From: Thermoplasmata archaeon
GTDB taxonomy: Archaea > Thermoplasmatota > Thermoplasmata > Thermoplasmatales > Thermoplasmataceae
Direction: 5' to 3'
DNA: 34,666 bases
Assembly (NCBI GenBank): GCA_021817255.1
Contig: JAKAVO010000015.1
Span: 1 to 34,666, forward strand
This document shows positions 25,953-33,842 of the stretch, piece after piece; the stretch's first letter is position 1; every line of letters begins with the position of its first letter. Both the position numbers and the translations under genes were made by a program. The notes beneath the pieces are model-generated. The model ran no database searches and was not told the DNA's origin. It saw only the letters and a list, made by a program, of their open reading frames with translations.

Positions 25953-27593
25953 TTGATAACGTTGTTTTGTTCCCTCATACTGTTATCGTGGTATATCTCT
26001 ATCAGGAATATTGCCAGCAATGCCAATCAGAGAATTATAAGCTCTCCAGAGCTTTATTACAGGCATCTGTCCATGGGATCGCTTGAAACAGGGTTATACG
26101 TCATTCTTTCTATGTTGCCTTATATAGGTTTCATCTTCATGTTCATGTCATCATCTTCCATAGGAAGGCTGAAGAGAGTTACAGGTGCCATAAAGTACAA
26201 ATTCTCCAAAGCTTCAAGAAGGTATGCAGCAATATCATTCTTCACCGGGCTAGGAATGTTTATAGGGACAATTTATACTCTCGCCCAGTCCAGCAGAGGC
26301 CTGATTAACAGCGCGACAGGATTTGTCAACGCCGGATATGTATTTTATTATATGAAGCTTTTATGGTATCCAATTTATTTCACGCTTTCTGTTGGGACCT
26401 TACTTTCAATAGCAACTCCAAAAATAAGATTTGTTGCAGGATTTGTTGGGACCTTATTCATACTCGCATATTTTGGAGCCATATTTAATTTGGCTTCAAA
26501 TTTTTTCAACTTGAATATTATATATTTTATTGAATTTACAGAAATATTAATAGCGCTTATGTTTATAGCGAACTATCAAACGAGCAAGGTGCTTCGCATG
26601 AATTTCGTTAAAAGTGGAACAGGTATTGCAGGATCTAATCTTTCTGGTGTGAGTTCAAAAGGGGGAGAATCTATTTCTGACGTCGGATACAAACCTGAAT
26701 TTAATAAAGACAAAGCTCCGGGGGGAAACCAGAATCAACAGGTAAGTGTTAACGAAAACGTTTCAAGCAGGCAGAACAGAAACAACATCTCTGTAGTTAA
26801 TGCAAAATATGAACAGAAAGATGCTGTCGCCATAATTGGCCCTCCAGCTGCCGGCAAGACAACTTTTCTGGCATACTTCTTCCACTTTCTCCAGGACATT
26901 GAAACTTCCATTAATGTTGAATCCGATGTTGTGAGCGGACTGGAACTAATGGAAGAATACATTAACAGGATCTTTTCCGAACACAAATTCCCGGAACTTA
27001 CTGCAAAGGACAGGGTAGGAGAGGTGGTTTTTCAGTTCACGAGAAAGAAAAGGTTCGGGGCAAACAGGATATTCCTGAGAATCAATGATATCGCGGGGGA
27101 AACATTTAACAGCCTGCAGGGTGGACCGGAAAATGTCAGGAAAATGCTTGTGAATACCAGATTTGAATACCTTTTGAAGGCAAAAGGATACCTGGTGATG
27201 ATAGACTGTGCATCATATCGTGAATGGGCTACAAGAGACCTGCAATACAGAAGAATAATAGAAACAATCCTTAATGCCAGGCTGGATAAGAGGTCAAGGC
27301 CAAACATCGCTTTCCTGTTTACAAAAACAGACACGCTTCCAGATGCAGTTTTTAATTATTCTGCAATAGATCTTCTCAAAATGCTGAGGAATACATATGC
27401 GTATATTTCAAAAAACATCAAGAATCCATCCGCATTCAAGATATTTATAAAAACTGAAAGGGACCAGAATGGAGAAATAGTGCCAAAACTGGATATCGGC
27501 GTAGGCGGAATGTATGGAATTAACTTTGACCCCCAGTTGAACTCTGGGTTTATACTGATTGCCAACTGGATCAGCGAGGTCGGAGAGTTATGA
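25953..27593 (+). CDS. Six-TM membrane protein with cytoplasmic GTPase domain (DO-GTPase-like)
   Basis: A 546-residue protein (from TTG) with six TM helices in residues 1-207, a polar Asn/Gln/Ser-rich linker (about 215-285) and a P-loop GTPase domain. Walker A is GPPAAGKT (296-303), the DxxG motif is DIAGE (379-383), and the G4-type motif is TKTD (457-460). The layout resembles DO-GTPase2-type GTPases known from bacterial NTP-dependent conflict systems. The frame is open upstream to 25893. An ATA at 25899, with AGGTG 7 nt before it, would add 18 residues and lengthen the first TM helix, so the true start may be non-standard. The stop overlaps the GAP1-like gene (ATGA). Confidence 0.85.
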   Translation: MITLFCSLILLSWYISIRNIASNANQRIISSPELYYRHLSMGSLETGLYVILSMLPYIGFIFMFMSSSSIGRLKRVTGAIKYKFSKASRRYAAISFFTGLGMFIGTIYTLAQSSRGLINSATGFVNAGYVFYYMKLLWYPIYFTLSVGTLLSIATPKIRFVAGFVGTLFILAYFGAIFNLASNFFNLNIIYFIEFTEILIALMFIANYQTSKVLRMNFVKSGTGIAGSNLSGVSSKGGESISDVGYKPEFNKDKAPGGNQNQQVSVNENVSSRQNRNNISVVNAKYEQKDAVAIIGPPAAGKTTFLAYFFHFLQDIETSINVESDVVSGLELMEEYINRIFSEHKFPELTAKDRVGEVVFQFTRKKRFGANRIFLRINDIAGETFNSLQGGPENVRKMLVNTRFEYLLKAKGYLVMIDCASYREWATRDLQYRRIIETILNARLDKRSRPNIAFLFTKTDTLPDAVFNYSAIDLLKMLRNTYAYISKNIKNPSAFKIFIKTERDQNGEIVPKLDIGVGGMYGINFDPQLNSGFILIANWISEVGEL

Positions 27594-29263
27594 CCATTGT
27601 CAGCATTGTGGCAGATCAGGTACTTTATGGATGGGCTGAAAATAAGGGAAGGTCGGGTTACCAGTTTGTAACCCAGAGCACTTCATTGATAGAGGAGGAC
27701 TTCAATTTTCTCGAGAAATACAGCATCCCCATTGGACTTAACAATACAACCTTCAGGGAGGGAAGAAGGCTCTTATGCCTTCCTTCGGGAAAAATTGCCA
27801 TGAATTATATCAAGAACATAGGCAAGGATACCCATGGAAGGGATGGGGCAGTAATGAGCCATTTCCTCGTTTTTGATTTCAAAAACTTTGTTGATGGCAG
27901 AAAAAACCTGGAAGAACTTGATAAGCACCACCTTAAAGGCATTTCTTACGTTAAAGATATTGAAAAACTGAAGCTTCCAAATGGAAATTTCATGAAACTT
28001 CCGGTTGTCAATATTGAGATAGAAATAAACGATCAGTCATATGGAGAAGAATTAATTTCGGAAAAGAATAAGGATTTTTCAAAGGATGTCCTGTACGGAC
28101 TGTTCCTGAATGTTTTCCAAAGTCAGATAAAAATTGGTTTAATATCCAGTGACTTTAATGACCTGTTCAAACGCGCCATTATAATTGAAAGCCTTTTTCC
28201 CCCATGGCTGGTAATGACCTACTCAACATATGATTCCCATCCCTCCGACGAGGAAACAATTTTCGACCTTATCTGCACTCCACCATCCGTTGAAAACAAA
28301 TCAAACGTAATCATAAATTATACTGGCAGAACCGTAGAGCTCCCAGGCGAGGACAGTTTAATAAGATCTGTTGCAAATGAATATTTCAGGCTTATTGAAA
28401 CAGGAGGGGTTTATGAAATAGGAAATTCAGAGAACCTGCCGCAAAACAAGGAAAGAAATGTGCTGGCTAATTTTTTCATATCAAGAATAATCAACTCAAT
28501 ATGCACGAACGCAGAACCATCGGTGGCTATAAAAACTGCTTTGAGAGTATCAAAAATGGAATCATATGGTTCGAAGGAAGAATATTACAAGATTGTTCTG
28601 GACATCATTACAGACAGCGGATTCAGGGATGATCTGATAAACGCGGCAGTGGATTACCTGGAAAATGACGTTGAAACAGGGAACGCAAAAAGCATATCAG
28701 AGAGCCCGTTGGAAAATTTATTGCCCATATTGATGCAGTGCGAACCTGGCACATCAGGCGGGAGAAATGTTGTGCAATACTTAAAAGATCTGAATTCTTC
28801 AAATTTTCCCCCGTTAAACGAACTTCTCCTCAAAAATCTCCTGGATAAACAATCAAACGTCAATATGGGGGTAACTTTATTCACTGCAATTCCCACACTT
28901 TTCAAAACGTGGGCAAAATATTCTATGAGCAATGAAATGTCTGCAACCCAAATAGACAAGAGCATATTGATATTGAAGAATTTTGAAATTGCCCGAAAAG
29001 ACCTGTATAACCTTGTGGAAGAGGCAATTTACGCCAACAAATTAAATGATCTTGATTTCCTGAAAGAAATTCTTTTAACAATTTCACAAAACAGTGAAGC
29101 ATTTGAGCAGAAGAAGATGTTCAAATTAATCAGCCAGATACAAAAAAGCCTGGTCAAGAGAAAAATTCTTGTCCCGGCAGACCTTACTCATCTCATTGAA
29201 GAACTAATAGGCGGTGAGGAAGAGGCTGAAGAGGAGAAGCATAGATTCAGGTTGAGAGGGTGA
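27590..29263 (+). CDS. GAP1-like GTPase-associated protein
   Basis: A 557-residue soluble protein. Its N-terminal domain (about 1-165) matches the GTPase-associated protein 1 (GAP1-N) pattern: GYQFVTQS at 23-30, then GRRLLCLPSGK, then GKDTHGRDGAVMSHFLVFD at 78-96. The pattern is a bait-like GYQ...S segment followed by G-x-D-x-x-GR-x-G-x-x-x-H. The remainder is mostly helical and is not recognised. In bacteria GAP1 proteins sit next to DO-GTPase genes. Here the gene overlaps one membrane GTPase gene (ATGA, with Shine-Dalgarno GGAG) and lies in the same operon as a second. It is likely the soluble partner of one or both. Confidence 0.78.
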   Translation: MTIVSIVADQVLYGWAENKGRSGYQFVTQSTSLIEEDFNFLEKYSIPIGLNNTTFREGRRLLCLPSGKIAMNYIKNIGKDTHGRDGAVMSHFLVFDFKNFVDGRKNLEELDKHHLKGISYVKDIEKLKLPNGNFMKLPVVNIEIEINDQSYGEELISEKNKDFSKDVLYGLFLNVFQSQIKIGLISSDFNDLFKRAIIIESLFPPWLVMTYSTYDSHPSDEETIFDLICTPPSVENKSNVIINYTGRTVELPGEDSLIRSVANEYFRLIETGGVYEIGNSENLPQNKERNVLANFFISRIINSICTNAEPSVAIKTALRVSKMESYGSKEEYYKIVLDIITDSGFRDDLINAAVDYLENDVETGNAKSISESPLENLLPILMQCEPGTSGGRNVVQYLKDLNSSNFPPLNELLLKNLLDKQSNVNMGVTLFTAIPTLFKTWAKYSMSNEMSATQIDKSILILKNFEIARKDLYNLVEEAIYANKLNDLDFLKEILLTISQNSEAFEQKKMFKLISQIQKSLVKRKILVPADLTHLIEELIGGEEEAEEEKHRFRLRG

Positions 29264-29266
29264 GAA

Positions 29267-30691
29267 ATGGCAAAAGAAAACGTATTCAGGAACAAAAGGG
29301 ATCTTGCAATGAAGATTTTCAAGGAGTGCAAGAAAATTGAGAAGAAACGAAATGTTACAATGGTTGAAAAGAATAATATCAAATATGTAAGGACCCTGAT
29401 GGAATCCACCATTGCAAACCCCAATGATGATATTCTGCTCAGCAACCTGCTAATTTCCCTCAGGAGCATTCTTGAAAGCAAAAGGATCGATCCAAAAAAT
29501 GTACAATATTTCCAGGCTTCACTTAAGAAGCTAATTGAAGAGGAAAACGAAAAAAAGAGAGACGTGGAACTGGAAGCTTTGATCCAGTTGATCAAATCCG
29601 GGAATAACGGAGATATTTCCAAAGGGTTTCTGGGCATGAGCGAGTATGTAAAGCAGTCATGGAGGGATGAGTATGAGATGTACGTGCCTGCTGCTGTTAA
29701 AAACATGTCATCTGATGATGCCGATCTTTCGTTATCTTCCGGTATATTTGTCCAGGAATGTTGTGTCTACAAACATTCCATATTCAAGAAATTTGAAGCA
29801 CAGATTCTCCCTCTTCTGTCAACAACAAAGCCACAGATTAAGGCTATAATTGTTTTAATGTGCTCCCAGGTTGGAGAGACAAAGGCCATAAGTGAGTTAA
29901 TCAAATATTCAAACGACGAGGATGTCATAGATCTAAAGGAATTGAGAATACCTGAGTATATGATTAAATTCAAGCACAATGGCAATTACGCATATCTCAA
30001 TGATATGATCAGGGATGCCATATTTACAATTGTTGATTCTACAAAGGATTCTTCCAATTATGTAAAAATGTCTGTCTCTTATTCACTTTCAGGTTCATTG
30101 AGGGAAGGAGAGGAATTTTCCCTGCTCTTCAAGGTTAAGCCAATAGTTGATATGGATAGCCTTAAGATTAACCTCAACGGTTTGCTGGGTCCATTTGACA
30201 TAATTGGACAGTCCACTATCCTTTTGAAAAACCTCCGGATTAATGATTATAAAGAGATTGAGTCCAGGCTAATTCCTGAAACCAGCGGGCATCTGAAAGG
30301 AACAATAGGCCTGGAAGCCTCGGACCAGTGGAGAGGAGAACTGGCACTTGACGCCATATTTGAAAGGAAAGCTGTTTTAGCGAGTCCTGAAATGCCAAAC
30401 GGTGCCACACCCAGGGAGGATCGCAGGGAAGAAACTGTGCAGGCAGCAAAGCCTGAAAACAGAAGAGAAAATAACATAGACATACTGATCAAGGACATTC
30501 AGACAATGGAGGTTAGAAAGGTTGTTAACGCTATCGATGAGCTGAAAAATTATGTTAAGGGGGATGAAAATCTTGAAAACAGGCTATCTGCACTCTCAGT
30601 TAATTTTTCCTTAAGGGGCACAGACAAGATAACAAAAGTGGAGATGGAATCAGTAATCGAAATAGCTGAGAACATTAAGCACAGGTTATAA
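29267..30691 (+). CDS. Helical-repeat plus beta-sandwich protein, adaptor-like, unknown
   Basis: A 474-residue soluble protein without a recognised family. Residues 1-250 are helical and could be a HEAT/ARM-like solenoid (YEMYVPAAVKNMSSDDADLS, QIKAIIVLMCSQVGETKAI). Residues about 265-370 alternate short hydrophobic strands and look like an Ig-type beta sandwich (VKMSVSYSLSGSLREGEEFS). A charged linker follows (about 375-405), then a small helical tail. The combination of solenoid and sandwich recalls membrane-coat adaptors, but that is shape analogy only. It starts 3 bp after the GAP1-like gene and ends 1 bp before the second membrane GTPase gene. Confidence 0.75.
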   Translation: MAKENVFRNKRDLAMKIFKECKKIEKKRNVTMVEKNNIKYVRTLMESTIANPNDDILLSNLLISLRSILESKRIDPKNVQYFQASLKKLIEEENEKKRDVELEALIQLIKSGNNGDISKGFLGMSEYVKQSWRDEYEMYVPAAVKNMSSDDADLSLSSGIFVQECCVYKHSIFKKFEAQILPLLSTTKPQIKAIIVLMCSQVGETKAISELIKYSNDEDVIDLKELRIPEYMIKFKHNGNYAYLNDMIRDAIFTIVDSTKDSSNYVKMSVSYSLSGSLREGEEFSLLFKVKPIVDMDSLKINLNGLLGPFDIIGQSTILLKNLRINDYKEIESRLIPETSGHLKGTIGLEASDQWRGELALDAIFERKAVLASPEMPNGATPREDRREETVQAAKPENRRENNIDILIKDIQTMEVRKVVNAIDELKNYVKGDENLENRLSALSVNFSLRGTDKITKVEMESVIEIAENIKHRL

Positions 30692-30692
30692 A

Positions 30693-33089
30693 TTGAATCA
30701 AGGCATTGGCGCTCCTGGGCATGAAAATCCGACCCTTAATAGGGCACACAGTTTATGCCTGGCACTGGCCTCACTCTTTTTTCTGCTTTATTTCATTTCA
30801 ACAGTCCTGTACCTGCTTTCAGTTAAAATCAGTTTGAACTTTATATCATTCAGCATAATCTTTACACTCCTCGGGATGGACAGCCATGTAGGCATCCCGG
30901 TAATTTCGAAGGTTTTCCTGAGCATCTTCCTGATCTTTTCCTTTCAGGCGCGGCTTTATGGAAAAATCAAGGATTATTCAATTGAGGTGAAAAATTACCG
31001 GGTCATTAACAGAATCTATTTGTCTATATGTTACTCAGCCGGTTACATAATCGCTATTCTGATGCTTCAGTCATTTTATACTGTTTTATCAGGAAAAACA
31101 CTTTCAAGCATTTCAAATGGAACTGAGACTTTAATCTTTCTCATTCTTCTTTCATTTGCCATATCGGGCATCCTTGGCATTTTTCTCCTCTCATATTACC
31201 AGGGCAGGTTCCTGCCAGTGGCACAGAGGGTGAGAATCACATATCTTTCTGCATTTTTATCGTTTATCATATTCATGTTTATTTCATTCACTGCATCAGG
31301 ATCCCTTAATGGAACTGCAGAGGCAGATCTGCCATATTACCTGATTCCCTTTTCAGGTTTTGTGATGATAACCATTGGCTACTACCTTCGCTTCAAGGAT
31401 ACTGATACAGATCCATCATTTCTCATCAATGCAAGTGGCCCTGCAGTTGTTTTGATCCTGTTAGCCCTGATGTTGCTTGATTATGGCAATTCCGGCTTAA
31501 TAACATATAGCAGTCCTGTTTTTTTCTTTGAATATCTCTTTCTATGGCTTCCTGCTTTTTCTCTCATAGTAGCAATATCTTCAAAGGCGGGATACAGCAT
31601 GAAGCGCACTTCTGCCAAGACTGCACTCTATTCACTCTCATTTTTAACCGGCTTTATTGCTATATTCATTTTCCTGTTGAGCGGAGGATTCCTTTCATCC
31701 GGCCCGATTGCGGTATTTTATTCCCTTCCCCTTATCGTGGAAACTCTTTTTTCCCTGCTCCTCTTCTCGGAACTGGTTAAATCCGGGCTGCTCGTGATCT
31801 TTTTTATTTCATTTACATACTTTATTTCAAAGGGAATTCTGTCCAGGATTAAGAACGAGGTTTACAATTTAATCAGCCTTTCATTGTCATTTATTCTAAT
31901 TTTCTTCATATTTGCTATTTTTATTGAAAATAGCCTGATCTCATCCAATATGTTCAACAAAGGCTCATTCCTGCTTCGAAACGGTTTTGGATTTAACGTG
32001 TTCACAATTATTGCAACTTTCCTGATCCTTGCAGCCCTTTTCGTTATCTTCTATGTTGTTAGTGGAATGTTTTCTCCCGGAACACGCAAGGGTGGGCTGA
32101 TGGCTTCAATTGCAGGATTGTATTTTGTGTTTTCTGCATACTTCCCACAACTAAATCTCAAGCTTGCGGCTAGCCAGATTTATTTTGCCAGTTTTCTTTC
32201 CATAGTTGCAATTTCCTATGCGGCTTCAGCAATAGCAACACCCTTCAGATTCTCTTTCATGAATGAAGATGAAACAGACAAATTCAAGAATTATGAAAGG
32301 TCAATGATAGTGCGGGGGACAAACCAGAATGGGGTTTTATATGAAGTAACAGCAGAAAGTTTTTCCACACTCAACCTTGTTGGACTGGAAAATTCGGGCA
32401 AGACGACATTTCTTGCTTTTTTCCTCAATTTCATGGATTATCTGACAGATAATACCAAATTCACATGGGACATTAAACAGGGAATAGAAACAATGGAATC
32501 ACTTCTTAACAGCATCATAGTTTCCGGCCAGTTTCCGGAAAAAAACCAACACGAAAAAAATAACGTCGTTTCCATAGAATTGCAGAGAAAGGGGACACAC
32601 CAGATTGAACACCTTACTATTACTGATTGGGACGGCAAGAGGCTTGAAAAGAACAAGGACAAGCCCATAGGCAACCTGAGCAATGGAAAGGCATATGCAG
32701 TCTTCATCGATGAATCCATGTTTTCCAATTTAAGCGATTACGACTCAAAGATCGCCAGCCTTCTTCAAAATATACTGAATAACAGGAAGAAGAACCTGCC
32801 TGAGCCAAAATTCTGTTTCCTGCTGTTCAACTTCCAGCCTGGCTCTGTTGATATTGAAGGGCAGTCACCAAAGGAAACTGTGATGCTCCTCCCCCTGACA
32901 AAAAAAATTATTCAGAATCATTTGCCTACAAACACCATATTTATAAGGCCAAGAATCAAGACAAAATCTGATAAAGAGAAGAAAATTTCAATAGAAACAG
33001 AAATGATTGATGGAATACTAAGAATTCCATATGATGAAAAAGACAATTACCCATTCAAAATATTTTTCGGGTGGCTTTTAATACTGTAA
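30693..33089 (+). CDS. Polytopic membrane protein with degenerate GTPase domain
   Basis: A 798-residue protein with about 14-16 TM helices (residues 18-525) and a C-terminal cytoplasmic P-loop domain. Walker A is GLENSGKTT starting at residue 564, and a DxxG-like DWDG lies at 645-648. Where a G4 motif (TKxD/NKxD) should be, the sequence reads FLLFNFQPGS, so guanine specificity or catalysis is probably lost. The domain is homologous in layout to the six-TM GTPase in the same operon (both carry GKTTFLA followed by a phenylalanine-rich helix). The TTG start has AGGT 6 nt upstream and follows the previous stop by 1 bp. It may be the non-catalytic or regulatory half of a GTPase pair. Confidence 0.82.
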   Translation: MNQGIGAPGHENPTLNRAHSLCLALASLFFLLYFISTVLYLLSVKISLNFISFSIIFTLLGMDSHVGIPVISKVFLSIFLIFSFQARLYGKIKDYSIEVKNYRVINRIYLSICYSAGYIIAILMLQSFYTVLSGKTLSSISNGTETLIFLILLSFAISGILGIFLLSYYQGRFLPVAQRVRITYLSAFLSFIIFMFISFTASGSLNGTAEADLPYYLIPFSGFVMITIGYYLRFKDTDTDPSFLINASGPAVVLILLALMLLDYGNSGLITYSSPVFFFEYLFLWLPAFSLIVAISSKAGYSMKRTSAKTALYSLSFLTGFIAIFIFLLSGGFLSSGPIAVFYSLPLIVETLFSLLLFSELVKSGLLVIFFISFTYFISKGILSRIKNEVYNLISLSLSFILIFFIFAIFIENSLISSNMFNKGSFLLRNGFGFNVFTIIATFLILAALFVIFYVVSGMFSPGTRKGGLMASIAGLYFVFSAYFPQLNLKLAASQIYFASFLSIVAISYAASAIATPFRFSFMNEDETDKFKNYERSMIVRGTNQNGVLYEVTAESFSTLNLVGLENSGKTTFLAFFLNFMDYLTDNTKFTWDIKQGIETMESLLNSIIVSGQFPEKNQHEKNNVVSIELQRKGTHQIEHLTITDWDGKRLEKNKDKPIGNLSNGKAYAVFIDESMFSNLSDYDSKIASLLQNILNNRKKNLPEPKFCFLLFNFQPGSVDIEGQSPKETVMLLPLTKKIIQNHLPTNTIFIRPRIKTKSDKEKKISIETEMIDGILRIPYDEKDNYPFKIFFGWLLIL

Positions 33090-33094
33090 AAATA

Positions 33095-33691
33095 CTAGGT
33101 TTTTGAGTTTTCTCCCATTATCTTGCTTATGAGATCGTCAATTTCCTTACCTGATTTTTCTTCAGAGTCCTTGTTTTCCACTCCGAGGATGCTTCCAATA
33201 ACTTCTTCCACATTCTCTCCACCCCTTGAAGCAAACTCATCCAGGCTCTGATTTATATTTCCAAATTGGTCTTCAAGTCTTCTTTCGAGGTCTTCAGTTT
33301 TCTGGTTTATGGCCTGAATATTATTTTCTATCTGCCTTGCCTGTTCTTCGGACAGCATTCTTTTGTTCAGTTCCTTATTTGCATCTGACAATATTTCATT
33401 GTTTCTTCTTTCGTTATAGACAAATTCAAAGGTGATTTCAAGGTTGTCAAGGTAGAGTGAAAAACTCTTCAGATATTCCACGGAACTCTTTATCCTAACG
33501 GCATTCTGGGCTGCATTCAGCATTCCCTTCTTGTCTTTAATTGAAGCTGCTTTCTTTATATTGGCAATTGCCTGTGCCATCAATTGTTGCTGGCGCTTCA
33601 GCCCGCGATCTATCTGCGATTTGTAATTTCGAATCTTGCTCCTCGTCTCAAATTGTTTGTCATCCTCACTTTTCCTTAATTTAATTGCCAT
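33095..33691 (-). CDS. ESCRT-III (Snf7/CdvB)-like protein with acidic MIM-like tail
   Basis: A 198-residue, almost wholly helical protein. The basic N-terminal half has the Snf7 layout: long helices with RNYKSQIDRGLKRQQQLMAQ, then a second helix with AAQNAVRIKSSVEYLKSF. An acidic C-terminal half ends in EIDDLISKIMGE (183-194), resembling the MIT-interacting motif (LxxRL core, here LISKI). There is no C-terminal winged helix as in the main crenarchaeal CdvB. ESCRT-III proteins form membrane-deforming polymers removed by Vps4; an MIT-bearing Vps4-like ATPase is encoded at 21891-22988. PspA/Vipp1, in the same superfamily, is an alternative. It converges on the GTPase operon with a 5-bp gap. Confidence 0.7.
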   Translation of the reverse strand: MAIKLRKSEDDKQFETRSKIRNYKSQIDRGLKRQQQLMAQAIANIKKAASIKDKKGMLNAAQNAVRIKSSVEYLKSFSLYLDNLEITFEFVYNERRNNEILSDANKELNKRMLSEEQARQIENNIQAINQKTEDLERRLEDQFGNINQSLDEFASRGGENVEEVIGSILGVENKDSEEKSGKEIDDLISKIMGENSKT

Positions 33692-33743
33692 TTTATCGAT
33701 GTACGATTACTTCCCGAGTAATTAAACATTTCCTATTGGCATT

Positions 33744-33796
33744 TGAAATAAAAATAATAACTATGAAATAAAGAGCCTATTTTATTGGTTATTTCA
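33744..33796. repeat. TGAAATAA repeats in the divergent ESCRT-III-like / MFS spacer
   Basis: TGAAATAA occurs at 33744-33751 and 33764-33771 (20 bp apart, two helical turns) and as the inverted copy TTATTTCA at 33789-33796. They lie between the start signals of the two divergent genes, so they may be an operator for the exporter, the ESCRT-III-like gene or both. In AT-rich DNA a chance origin is possible. Confidence 0.4.
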
Positions 33797-33814
33797 ATAT
33801 TATTCATAATCAGG

Positions 33815-33822
33815 TTAAATAT
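33815..33822 (+). promoter_or_regulatory. TATA box for the MFS exporter gene
   Basis: TTAAATAT centred about 25 bp before the ATG at 33843, with no Shine-Dalgarno site, consistent with a leaderless transcript. Confidence 0.5.
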
Positions 33823-33842
33823 CGAAAATAGAATGACGTAAT

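Noticed and set aside
25889-26086. 65-codon plus-strand frame overlapping the start of the GTPase gene
   Set aside because: Its GTG lies near a good AGGTG-type site only by sharing it; the overlapping frame gives a continuous TM helix, so this one is a shadow.
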